9,516 nucleotides of DNA from Coriobacteriales bacterium (GCA_031286245.1 JAITUO010000173.1:1-9516); one strand, 5' to 3'; positions 1 through 5,815 are shown, numbered from the stretch's first letter. Notes: generated by a model not told the origin, from the letters alone. A program made the numbers and translations.

Positions 1-106
1 TCGGGGCTTGACTTCATATGTCAGACTCAGTCAGATTCAGTACTTCCTATGACAATCAAGCCATTAATAAATGCAAGTGGCAAAAAACTATGATCATGAA
101 TCAAAC

Positions 107-1588
107 CTATTTCCGACGAGCGAACACAAACCAGGTTGTGGCGCCGCAAGTCAGAGCCAAGGCAAACAAACCAGTGATTACACTGTAAAACCTTAACTCA
201 ATAGCAGTTATAAAGCTTCCACCCCACATTTGAGCTGGGAGGATTATTGCTACAGAGAGAGCAACTATGGTAATCAACAGCCAAGTCACAATGAGTACCA
301 CACGTTTTTTCGAGATCGGCTTTAGACTACGTTTCTTCCATCTTCGTATTCCGAGCAGTATAAAGAGAGTCGTGAGTATAACTCCTGCGATTGTTATACC
401 AGTGGTGATTCTATCCAGAAGCAAAAACAAACCTGGCATATATCTCTGGTTCAGCTCACCATCCAGGATACCTTTTAAACTGTCAGTCAAAGTAGGAGGT
501 ATCATGTTGTTTGTTTGGTTGCTATTGGCTAGCAGGACTACTGTGATCTGCTCCACAGGATAAATTTTCACATCGGCAGAAAAATTCGGGTTATTACCAC
601 CGTGGCCGATGTATGTTCCTTCGGTATTTACCTCCCAGCCCGCAGCATAGTACAGACCGAAATGATCAGGAACAGATATGTCAGCCTGATGAGATTTTTC
701 AACTACTCGTTTGCAGATTTCGGGAATATCATCGATCAGCCCCATTTGTATATCAGCCCATCGCAGCATATCTTTAGCGCATGAGATTATATATCCTGCA
801 GGTTTATTTCCTTCATATTTTGGAGCCTCAATTGGGAAAGCCAAAGAGTATGAAGAGACATAACCCTGTGCCAGTTTTCCGGTTAACTGTGCTTCATCTT
901 CGTACACATACGTATCGTTAAGACCCAGGGGATTCAAGACTTGCGTCTGCATAAAGGACTCATAACTTTGCCCCGACACCTCTGCGATAACCAGTCCCAA
1001 TACATCGTAGTTCATAGTTCCATATTCATATCTTTCACCAGGAGAAAACGCCAGTTCAGCATTAACAAATGTCTCCACTGTTTTCATAAGCATATCTGCT
1101 CCGACACCCTCTGGAAGCATATTGAAGTGACTGAAGTTCACTAAGCCACTGGAATGGTGTAAGAAATGGTTCAGTGTCACTTTGCTCAAATCAACTGGTT
1201 CACCTTTGTAGCGCAAAGTGAACCAGGGCAGATACTTTTGAATTGAGTCATCCATTGACAAGTAACCTTGCTCAGCCAATAACAAAATGCCAAATGCTGT
1301 GAAAGATTTACTTACTGAAGCTAACTCAAATAATGTGTCGCTATCTACCAGTAGAGATGCCGTGCGGTTTGCATATCCGGCGGAGAAATAATACACATCT
1401 CCACCAACTCGTACCGCAACAGCGATTCCTGTTTCGCCAGAATCACGACTAACCTTGTCTAGCAGTGATTGGATTGCTTCTGATTGTGCATCGGTGATGT
1501 CCATGGCAAACGCTGTGTTTGGCGTAGCGCAGAACAAGAGTATCGTAGTAAGCATGTAGATGATGTTTTTACGGAAAACCTGCTTCAT
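107..1588 (-). CDS. Membrane-anchored beta-lactamase-family (PF00144-type) serine hydrolase
   Basis: This 493-residue protein has an N-terminal signal peptide (basic start, hydrophobic core at about 8-21, AxA-like site near 26-28), a penicillin-binding-protein/class C beta-lactamase-like domain at about 35-375, and three predicted membrane helices near 396-414, 430-451 and 468-490. The catalytic SxxK is visible as S91-V-S-K94 and the KTG-equivalent as H329-G-G. The second motif, normally Tyr-x-Asn, reads Y189-G-T191, so the usual Asn is Thr. The catalytic domain should lie outside the membrane. Family members are esterases, D-amino-acid peptidases or carboxypeptidases acting on peptides or cell-wall material; the substrate cannot be told here. 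The ATG is supported by AGAAAGG 7 bases upstream. It is monocistronic as far as visible, with its own promoter. True beta-lactam resistance is unlikely to be its role, but this is inference. Confidence 0.9.
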   Translation of the reverse strand: MKQVFRKNIIYMLTTILLFCATPNTAFAMDITDAQSEAIQSLLDKVSRDSGETGIAVAVRVGGDVYYFSAGYANRTASLLVDSDTLFELASVSKSFTAFGILLLAEQGYLSMDDSIQKYLPWFTLRYKGEPVDLSKVTLNHFLHHSSGLVNFSHFNMLPEGVGADMLMKTVETFVNAELAFSPGERYEYGTMNYDVLGLVIAEVSGQSYESFMQTQVLNPLGLNDTYVYEDEAQLTGKLAQGYVSSYSLAFPIEAPKYEGNKPAGYIISCAKDMLRWADIQMGLIDDIPEICKRVVEKSHQADISVPDHFGLYYAAGWEVNTEGTYIGHGGNNPNFSADVKIYPVEQITVVLLANSNQTNNMIPPTLTDSLKGILDGELNQRYMPGLFLLLDRITTGITIAGVILTTLFILLGIRRWKKRSLKPISKKRVVLIVTWLLITIVALSVAIILPAQMWGGSFITAIELRFYSVITGLFALALTCGATTWFVFARRK

Positions 1589-1608
1589 GTGAAAGCCTTT
1601 CTGCTGTA

Positions 1609-1638
1609 TTCACAATGTTATGGACTGCCTTCTATAAT
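1609..1638 (+). promoter_or_regulatory. Possible divergent promoter overlapping the serine hydrolase promoter
   Basis: On the plus strand TTCACA (1609-1614) is followed after 18 bases by a perfect TATAAT (1633-1638). It would fire rightwards through the half-site cluster and a strong Shine-Dalgarno-like stretch at 1728-1739, but no intact gene follows. It may be the remnant of a lost divergent regulator or transporter gene, or chance AT-rich overlap. Confidence 0.25.
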
Positions 1639-1663
1639 AGTAATAACTAGGGTTGCCTGGCAA
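1634..1663 (-). promoter_or_regulatory. Putative sigma70-type promoter of the serine hydrolase gene
   Basis: On the minus strand a -35-like TTGCCA (1658-1663) is followed after 18 bases by a -10-like TATTAT (1634-1639). Transcription would start near 1627, giving a leader of about 40 bases before the ATG at 1588. The operator-like cluster at 1683-1715 lies just upstream of the -35. Confidence 0.45.
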
Positions 1664-1682
1664 GACAGGAAAGCAGATGCAA

Positions 1683-1715
1683 TGATACTCACGAGTATCA
1701 TACGTATGAGTATCA
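1683..1715. promoter_or_regulatory. Operator-like cluster of three half-sites
   Basis: TGATACTC (1683-1690) faces GAGTATCA (1693-1700) across two bases, and the same GAGTATCA recurs at 1708-1715. Between them sits the perfect 10-bp palindrome CATACGTATG (1699-1708). Such spacing is usual for dimeric repressors or activators of the TetR or MerR type. The cluster lies about 20 bases upstream of the serine hydrolase -35 and downstream of the possible divergent promoter. No regulator gene is in the window, so the binding protein is unknown. Confidence 0.5.
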
Positions 1716-1739
1716 AAAAGGAGTCATGGGGGAGGTGAT

Positions 1740-1956
1740 AAAAATCCTGGACTTAACGCTACAACAGGAGGATGTCCGCGCTCCCAGCTAGAAATGAATG
1801 CTTACGAAACTAACAAAGTACTTGGCATTCAGGTCTCTATTGTTTTCTGCTCAAACAGGGCTTTTTCGGTGATGATTGTAAGGCGGTGGGAATATGCTGC
1901 TTGCAAGTCGGAAGAGAATTGAACGTGGCCAAAGACAAAGGGTGAGTGAGACCAAC
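1740..1956. other. Gene-poor remnant region between operator and immunity gene
   Basis: No convincing intact gene is seen. A strong Shine-Dalgarno-like GGGGGAGGTGAT (1728-1739) lies just before this stretch, but the plus-strand frame it could serve stops within about 20 codons. On the minus strand a 43-codon frame runs from a TTG at 1960, overlapping the stop of the preceding gene as TTGA, down to a TGA at 1829-1831. It has no Shine-Dalgarno of its own and its product was not recognised. Two plus-strand frames are also open over about 1836-1920. Several simultaneously open frames suggest a repeat or decayed fragment as much as a gene. Confidence 0.4.
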
Positions 1957-2298
1957 TCAATCAAAAAACTTCAACTCGTCGAATGCTTCAAGGATTGTCT
2001 TGCCATCAAGGAATGGTAGCGCTTTTAGTTCGTTCGGTGTCTTGGCTTTTCTACTATCGGGATGCTCTGTTGATTCATCACCTATAACATAACACCCTAC
2101 ACGGCCTTTTGCCTCAACATCGAAGTTGGCACCCTCAATTATGTAGTCTTTGTTGTTATAGTTGAAACTGAAGGTATCGCCTATTTCTATGAATTCATCT
2201 AAATCTTCAAGACTCATTTCCACCCAATTCTTTGCAATCATGTCTTGTTTTCGAGATAATTTCGCCGGCTCTCCATCGACCTCGATCCTTTTTTTCAT
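1957..2298 (-). CDS. Putative immunity protein to the upstream phage-type toxin
   Basis: This acidic cytosolic protein of 113 residues has no signal peptide or membrane segment. Residues about 40-85 read as a small beta-rich unit (motifs FSFNYNNKDYII and GRVGCYVIGD), followed by a short helical tail (DGKTILEAFDELKFF). The start ATG overlaps the TGA of the preceding gene as ATGA and has GGGAGG 7 bases upstream, so the pair should be translationally coupled. Small acidic partners encoded directly behind a toxin domain are usually immunity proteins that block it; that role is inferred from position and size, not from a recognised family motif. It is the last clear gene of the five-gene operon, and no strong terminator was found after it. 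Confidence 0.55.
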   Translation of the reverse strand: MKKRIEVDGEPAKLSRKQDMIAKNWVEMSLEDLDEFIEIGDTFSFNYNNKDYIIEGANFDVEAKGRVGCYVIGDESTEHPDSRKAKTPNELKALPFLDGKTILEAFDELKFFD

Positions 2299-2672
2299 TT
2301 AACAGCCTCCCAAATTCTTCTTACCTTATCGACATATGCTCTGTCGCCTTTTGTCAGAGTAATGATTTTTGTGGAATGCCCATATCCCTCATGTATGTGT
2401 GGGTTTGGATTGCCATGATGTGCCGTTAGATCAATCTGCCTCCTCTTTTTTCCCGATTTGTCATAGAATGTAATAGTTTTTATTACATTTTGATTGTTAA
2501 TAGTGACATACACCCTGTTTTTTTCCGCTGACATAGTTTCTAGCGGGGCTGTAGATGCACCTTTCTTCCTTTGCACAAACTTGATATTATCAGCTATTAC
2601 AATCGAAACGTACTCGTTGCCATACCGAATCCCTTGGTTTGATACTCCACTTGCCGCGCCTCTTCCGCCCAT
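2295..2672 (-). CDS. Putative phage-cargo-type small toxin (GGRGAASG start)
   Basis: This 125-residue basic protein begins MGGRGAASG, a Gly-rich start I associate with small proteins and C-terminal cargo domains near head-morphogenesis genes of Firmicutes prophages. The rest alternates beta-strand-like stretches (VYVTINNQ at 54-61, IKTITFYDKSGKK at 64-76) with a His-rich segment, D81-L-T-A-H85-H86 through H92, H94 and H99, ending in a helical DRAYVDKVRRIW tail. The layout resembles predicted RNase toxins of the Barnase/EndoU/ColicinE5/RelE group in polymorphic toxin systems, where His residues act in catalysis; this is an analogy, not a match. GAGGAGG lies 10 bases before the ATG, and the gene starts 2 bases after the DUF4417 stop. 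No capsid genes are nearby, so it is an orphan. It could instead be a structural phage protein. Confidence 0.55.
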   Translation of the reverse strand: MGGRGAASGVSNQGIRYGNEYVSIVIADNIKFVQRKKGASTAPLETMSAEKNRVYVTINNQNVIKTITFYDKSGKKRRQIDLTAHHGNPNPHIHEGYGHSTKIITLTKGDRAYVDKVRRIWEAVK

Positions 2673-2674
2673 GG

Positions 2675-3379
2675 CTAAGCATCCTCCTCATAATCAAAAA
2701 GTGATAACTGACCAGGGATCTGCCTGTGTCGTGCAATCCTCCAAGGTTCTCTGCCGGCGTATTCAATGTGTAGAATGTTCGCGTAATCATACATTTCTTT
2801 GTATGGATGACAATAGCAAATAACCTTCTGGGGATTAATCCGCCGACACATCTCGATAAACCCCATCATAAACAATTCATAGTTTGCGCGTGTTCCGATA
2901 GTTGAAACAGCAACAATTGAATCCTCTTCTATGCCTGAAAACGTAAAACCATAGCTCTTGTCATCACCCCAAGTAACCGATGGAATTACTGTCAATCCGG
3001 CATGTTGCCAAAAAGCTCCGATAACCCGGTTTTGATAAACACTTAACCGCTGCTCGCTTATAGGCATATCTCTGAAGCAGCTTAAATCAAGCGACATGAC
3101 TTGTTTATATTGCAAAAATCGTTCGACATACTGCCATGGCTTACGGCGTACACATTCGAATTTGCAATCCTGAATGAAAAAACCAATCGTTTTTTTGTTT
3201 GCATCCCTGTCATCATTTTGCCGAGTGTTCTGAAAACTCACATACTGCATGTCAATCAAGTCGATGCCTTGCTTCTTGATAATTGGCATTGCATCGTGTT
3301 CGCGAGGACACTTAATAACAAGGATATCGTCTACAATTCTACATAGTCCTTGTGCGTTAAAATAGCTGTTCTTGCTCAT
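2675..3379 (-). CDS. DUF4417 family protein with C-terminal clamp-binding-like motif
   Basis: This 234-residue protein matches the DUF4417 family as I know it: residues about 64-205 contain the typical run of FFIQDCKFECV, the Pro-Trp and Tyr of WQYVERF, the SLD...DMP block, NRVIGAFWQ, VIPSVTWGD, the GI-EEDSIVAVSTIG loop and a final MMGFIEM helix. Its biochemical role is not established; the genes are common in phages and mobile elements. The last residues contain QLSLF (224-228), fitting the QL[S/D]LF consensus for binding the DNA polymerase sliding clamp. I chose the ATG at 3379 because it lies 23 bases after the ImmA stop; the longer open frame to 3553 would overlap ImmA and its extra residues look like out-of-frame sequence. 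The ribosome binding site is weak, suggesting coupling to upstream translation. Confidence 0.85.
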   Translation of the reverse strand: MSKNSYFNAQGLCRIVDDILVIKCPREHDAMPIIKKQGIDLIDMQYVSFQNTRQNDDRDANKKTIGFFIQDCKFECVRRKPWQYVERFLQYKQVMSLDLSCFRDMPISEQRLSVYQNRVIGAFWQHAGLTVIPSVTWGDDKSYGFTFSGIEEDSIVAVSTIGTRANYELFMMGFIEMCRRINPQKVICYCHPYKEMYDYANILHIEYAGREPWRIARHRQIPGQLSLFDYEEDA

Positions 3380-3402
3380 GACCTGTGACTCATTCTCATC
3401 AT

Positions 3403-3927
3403 TTATGGAAGATTCTCTCGATATTTTTGCTTGATGTGGACGTTTGCTGCAGCAAGTGACACGCCGAAAGCATGAACTATTTCTTCTGCGTACATCCCAA
3501 TGGACAGATTCGGTGGAATAAGGAGTTCCGCTGCAAGCGTATTGGCTTGCCATTCAGGGTCACGGTATGGAGGTAGCTTCATGCCAGCTCGACACAAAGC
3601 AACAGTCTTGCTGTCAATCTGGAAGTAATGGGAGATTTCATGAGCGACCGAAAATCGCGCTCGTCCCATTCCAGCTGCTGCATCCCAATAAACAGTTTCT
3701 GGCAAAATGATTAGGTGCTCGTTGGGCAGTGTTAGCCCTTCCACGCCAACAAGTTCTGTATCCGGCACAATTTCCCAGTTGAACTCAGGGAATAATTGCA
3801 CCATTGCATACTCCAAAAACTCTAAGACGGGGAAATACAGCTTCTTATCTAAGCGAAACGCACTCCGTATTGTTCCAGCATACTCGCGAAGGTCGCACCG
3901 TGATGTTGCGTCTGCAATATAATTCAA
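3403..3927 (-). CDS. ImmA/IrrE family metallo-endopeptidase
   Basis: The 174-residue protein carries the zinc-protease motif H96-E97-I-S-H100 within FSVAHEISHYF, and the downstream EWQANTLAAELLIP (about 125-138) that supplies the third ligand (probably E125) in the ImmA/IrrE (DUF955) family. In ICEBs1 the relative ImmA cleaves the ImmR repressor to switch on the element, and in Deinococcus IrrE cleaves the repressor DdrO. Here the adjacent XRE protein is the obvious target. Translation starts at a TTG whose last two bases share the TGA stop of xre (TTGA); a strong GGAGGTGA, 9 bases upstream from its GGAGG, decides this start. The N-terminal half (1-80) is a less conserved region. Confidence 0.9.
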   Translation of the reverse strand: MNYIADATSRCDLREYAGTIRSAFRLDKKLYFPVLEFLEYAMVQLFPEFNWEIVPDTELVGVEGLTLPNEHLIILPETVYWDAAAGMGRARFSVAHEISHYFQIDSKTVALCRAGMKLPPYRDPEWQANTLAAELLIPPNLSIGMYAEEIVHAFGVSLAAANVHIKQKYRENLP

Positions 3928-4283
3928 TCCTTTTCACCTCCTAGTATTCTACGAATTTCAAAGAGTTTGTCTTCTGGCAGTTCGGACACTTTTCGTGCGA
4001 ACGCGAATACGACCTCTTTTTGGCTACGAGTAGAATTTTTAGTATTTACCGTCACCTGTGTTACCAAGTCGATAGCCAGTCCGGTAAATTCCGCTTGTTG
4101 CTGTTCGTCAAGTGCATACATTTCGATAATTTTCTCGCGCCATTCTGAGGGCATCGCTCGTCTGCCGTTCTCTACAGCGGATACATACGAAGCGGTAACA
4201 CCCAGCTTGGCTGCCATATGAGCAAGAATTTCACTGTTGTCAATACGTATCTTCCGTAAAAAACGCCCCAGTGGTGTCAGCAT
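3924..4283 (-). CDS. XRE-family helix-turn-helix repressor, ImmR-like
   Basis: This 119-residue protein has a Cro/CI-type helix-turn-helix at about residues 5-58, with the recognition core MAAKLGVTASYVSAVENGRR at 23-42. The C-terminal part (about 60-119) is helical and acidic, and may mediate dimerisation or serve as the protease-sensitive region. It is first in the operon and overlaps immA, the arrangement of ImmR/ImmA-type switches in which the repressor controls its own promoter and the protease removes it. The ATG is supported by AAAAGGGG 8 bases upstream. Binding sites were not identified with confidence; the AT-rich promoter region at 4300-4360 is the likely place. Confidence 0.88.
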   Translation of the reverse strand: MLTPLGRFLRKIRIDNSEILAHMAAKLGVTASYVSAVENGRRAMPSEWREKIIEMYALDEQQQAEFTGLAIDLVTQVTVNTKNSTRSQKEVVFAFARKVSELPEDKLFEIRRILGGEKD

Positions 4284-4329
4284 TTGTCGAACCCCTTTTC
4301 TTCTCTAGGTGTTAACTATGTCAAAAAGA

Positions 4330-4358
4330 ATAGTAACAAAAACTGTTTAGAAAAACAA
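4330..4358 (-). promoter_or_regulatory. Putative promoter of the xre-immA-DUF4417-toxin-immunity operon
   Basis: On the minus strand TTGTTT (4353-4358) is followed after 17 bases by TACTAT (4330-4335), about 47 bases from the xre start codon. A TTGACA at about 4318-4323 closer to the gene lacks a good -10 at the right spacing. The downstream genes overlap or lie within 25 bases of each other, so this may serve all five. Confidence 0.5.
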
Positions 4359-4400
4359 CAGATCGGTTGAATTATTTTATCTAATGTCAAAGAGGTACAT

Positions 4401-4426
4401 CGTAAAAAAGAGACGTAAAAAAGAGA
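4401..4426. repeat. 13-bp perfect tandem duplication
   Basis: CGTAAAAAAGAGA occurs twice head to tail between the xre promoter and structured repeat A. It might be a regulatory site or replication slippage. The rest of 4360-4455 is AT-rich and holds no gene I can support. Confidence 0.6.
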
Positions 4427-4455
4427 TGATGAGCCGTCTATCAACAGATTCAACA

Positions 4456-4611
4456 GTGACAGGATTTAACAACCATTTAATCGGCGCGCGGTTCGTACTT
4501 GTAGACTTCGCAAGCTTTGCTTACTCAGCCCTATAGCCTAAAGGCTTGCTACTGTCGGCTCAGTTATACAGCTAAACCTTTCGCAGGTTCAAATCCTGCT
4601 GTAAATAATAT
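4456..4611 (+). repeat. Structured tRNA-arm-ended repeat, copy A (diverged)
   Basis: This 156-bp stretch is a diverged copy of 5535-5690 in the same orientation. The best-kept core (4493-4530) differs from copy B at only two of 38 bases and contains the hairpin GCAAGCTTTGCTT. The left end reads GTGACAGGATTT, as in the minus-strand copy of a tRNA 3' end; the right end (4583-4599) is a perfect T-arm-like stem-loop, GCAGG-TTCAAAT-CCTGC, on the plus strand. The ends pair only partly with each other here, so copy A seems decayed relative to B. It separates the five-gene operon from the mntA-hepT pair. A plus-strand 48-codon frame that reads into it has no ribosome binding site. Confidence 0.75.
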
Positions 4612-4747
4612 CTACGTGAGACATTTTGACTGTGCGTACGTACTTGGGAATTCTGTCATTGGCTTTTTGGTTCAATTAAACACTAGAACAATTACACCAA
4701 TAATAAGCTCAGCATGCGGTGGGAGATTATTTAAAGTCGTAGCCTAG
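4612..4747. other. Spacer downstream of hepT, nothing recognised
   Basis: AT-rich stretch between structured repeat A and the hepT stop. No open frame with a ribosome binding site and no hairpin followed by a T-run was found in either direction. Confidence 0.5.
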
Positions 4748-5101
4748 CTAAAGATCTTCCTGTTCGGTAAGTATTTGTGAGATGTTATTCTTCAACTCTG
4801 GAATATCGTAGCCAATGGTATGCCAGATGTCTGACATATCGAGGATAAAGTATCCATGAGCCGCTAAGTTCCTCAGGCCAATTATCTTCTTCCAAGGGAT
4901 ACAGCCATGAGAGCTTCGGAGCCCCTGGCTCAGATGTGCAACCAATTCGCCGATGTTTAGAAGGGCCATTACAGTAGCACGCTGTAGGATTTTATTGTTG
5001 AGGAAAGTGTCTTCACTACTATCGAAGACAATCTTTTCAATAACTGAAATCTCCTCAAGAATCTTATCCAGGAAGATTCTATCTTTAGCATTTATAGACA
5101 T
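4748..5101 (-). CDS. hepT: HepT-like HEPN-domain toxin (DUF86)
   Basis: This 117-residue all-helical protein has the HEPN signature R77-N-L-A-A-H82-G-Y84, an exact Rx4HxY, near its C-terminal third. In characterised HepT/MntA systems HEPN proteins are RNases whose Rx4H pair is catalytic and whose motif Tyr is polyadenylated (AMPylated) by the partner nucleotidyltransferase, which silences them. All these residues are present. The ATG at 5101 lies inside the end of mntA (17-base overlap), with only a weak AGG upstream, so translation is probably coupled. A TTG directly before it is a less likely start. It is the last gene of a two-gene operon bracketed by the structured repeats. Confidence 0.92.
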   Translation of the reverse strand: MSINAKDRIFLDKILEEISVIEKIVFDSSEDTFLNNKILQRATVMALLNIGELVAHLSQGLRSSHGCIPWKKIIGLRNLAAHGYFILDMSDIWHTIGYDIPELKNNISQILTEQEDL

Positions 5102-5378
5102 CAATTGTCTTACCTATCGAGAAGGCGGGGTCAATTGGTTTACCTAATGGGTACTTAACGACATCAACAGGAGTATTCAAAAGCTCGGAAGTCTCTTCTC
5201 GAAAACCAAAAACCTCCAGTATAGATATAGGGTTCTCCGAAAACTCGACGAGTAAATCTATGTCACTATCGGCTTGTGCCACTCCATTAGCATAGGAACC
5301 AAACAGTTTAACATTGCGGATTTTATAGTGTGGCGCAACCTGTCCGACTACGGTTTGTATTTGTCTTAGTGTCACCAT
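5085..5378 (-). CDS. mntA: MntA-like minimal nucleotidyltransferase antitoxin
   Basis: The 97-residue protein is a minimal polymerase-beta-type nucleotidyltransferase. It shows G27-S28 followed by ten residues and D39-I-D41, the exact GSx10DxD signature, inside KLFGSYANGVAQADSDIDLLVEF. A further acidic residue at D72 (VDVV) is the likely third metal ligand. Known relatives transfer AMP from ATP to the HEPN toxin Tyr and so act as enzyme antitoxins. The start at 5378 is chosen because TAAGGAG lies 7 bases upstream of it; the longer frame from 5399 would run through this ribosome binding site. Antitoxin-first order is opposite to that of some studied hepT-mntA pairs. Confidence 0.93.
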   Translation of the reverse strand: MVTLRQIQTVVGQVAPHYKIRNVKLFGSYANGVAQADSDIDLLVEFSENPISILEVFGFREETSELLNTPVDVVKYPLGKPIDPAFSIGKTIDVYKC

Positions 5379-5405
5379 AACAATACTCCTTACAGGCATC
5401 TTCTC

Positions 5406-5434
5406 AGTATACAGTGTACATGCTGTCGAGTCAT
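5406..5434 (-). promoter_or_regulatory. Putative mntA-hepT promoter
   Basis: On the minus strand ATGACT (5429-5434) is followed after 17 bases by TATACT (5406-5411), about 27 bases before the mntA start codon. The -35 falls inside one of the two direct repeats at 5426-5472, as expected for an autoregulated toxin-antitoxin promoter. Confidence 0.45.
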
Positions 5435-5472
5435 CCAGTTGATGATTCCATCTAGGAATCGAGACATCCAGT
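5426..5472. repeat. Direct repeats flanking a small hairpin at the mntA promoter
   Basis: TCGAGTCATCCAGT (5426-5439) recurs as TCGAGACATCCAGT (5459-5472), 13 of 14 bases identical and 33 bp apart, about three helical turns. Between them GATTCC-ATCTA-GGAATC (5444-5460) forms a short hairpin. The proximal copy covers the -35 of the putative promoter. This is a candidate operator; no binding protein is known from the sequence. Confidence 0.5.
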
Positions 5473-5489
5473 GTTGTACTGTCACAATA

Positions 5490-5528
5490 CAGTTTGGCTA
5501 GCCAACAAATTGTTGACTAGCCATACTG
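5490..5528. repeat. Hairpin abutting the duplicated tRNA 3' end
   Basis: CAGT..GGCTAG.CAAC pairs with GTTG.CTAGCC..ACTG around the loop AAATT. In tRNA reading direction (minus strand) it directly follows the CCA of the duplicated 3' end, as the hairpin at 5686-5725 follows the true tRNA. Stem sequences differ but the shape is kept. It has no T-run after it, so it is not a standard terminator. Confidence 0.7.
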
Positions 5529-5548
5529 GTCGGGGTGACAGGATTTGA
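5523..5548 (-). repeat. Direct repeat of tRNA-Pro 3' end (att-like)
   Basis: Twenty-six bases are identical to 5721-5746, the 3' end of tRNA-Pro including half of the T-arm, the acceptor strand, the CCA and four bases beyond. The repeat is direct, 198 bp away. Such duplications are typical footprints of tyrosine-recombinase integration into tRNA genes; no integrase gene is in the window. Confidence 0.8.
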
Positions 5549-5685
5549 CAACCACTTCGCCGCTGCGCGGCTCGTGCTTGTAGACTTCGCAAGCTTTGCT
5601 TGCTCAGCCGTTTGGCCTACGAACGCGCCACTGGCGCCTTCGTTTTACGGCCAAACCCTTCACAGGTTCAAATCCTGTCACAAAT

Positions 5686-5690
<5 letters not shown>
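5535..5690 (+). repeat. Structured tRNA-arm-ended repeat, copy B
   Basis: A repeat of about 156 bp with perfect 14-bp terminal inverted repeats, GTGACAGGATTTGA (5535-5548) and TCAAATCCTGTCAC (5668-5681). Internal hairpins are CCGC-TGC-GCGG (5560-5570), GCAAGC-TTT-GCTTGC (5589-5603) and a larger one with arms GTTTGGCC and GGCCAAAC (5610-5656) enclosing GCGCC-ACT-GGCGC. The whole would fold as a closed multi-branch structure. The right end is a T-arm-like ACAGG-TTCAAAT-CCTGT on the plus strand. The left end overlaps the att-like repeat. Copy A lies about 1.08 kb to the left in the same orientation, with mntA-hepT between. It may be a non-autonomous mobile element, a recombination site, or a structured RNA. 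A 50-codon plus-strand frame across it is probably not a gene. Confidence 0.8.
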
Positions 5691-5801
<111 letters not shown>

Positions 5802-5815
5802 ACAGACAGCGAACC

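Noticed and set aside
1..106. Possible terminator or repeat after the serine hydrolase stop (GGCTTGA/TCAAGCC arms; two 10-bp units at 21-40)
   Set aside because: The loop is over 40 bases, no T-run follows in the transcription direction, and the small tandem repeat may be chance.
1726..1791. Short plus-strand peptide frame after the AAAAAGGAG and GGAGGTGAT stretches
   Set aside because: Only about 20 codons, poor spacing between Shine-Dalgarno and ATG, and no recognised product. Kept only as a hint of a lost gene.
3380..3553. N-terminal extension of the DUF4417 frame
   Set aside because: It overlaps the coding end of ImmA, lacks a ribosome binding site and has a Cys/Arg-rich composition unlike a real domain; the ATG at 3379 fits the family start.
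4318..4323. TTGACA as -35 of the xre operon
   Set aside because: No acceptable -10 lies 16-18 bases downstream; the TTGTTT/TACTAT pair upstream fits better.
4384..4533. Plus-strand 48-codon frame starting before and reading through structured repeat A
   Set aside because: No ribosome binding site, and it depends on the repeat; the matching frame in copy B differs at codon positions without a protein-like bias. Treated as a repeat artefact.
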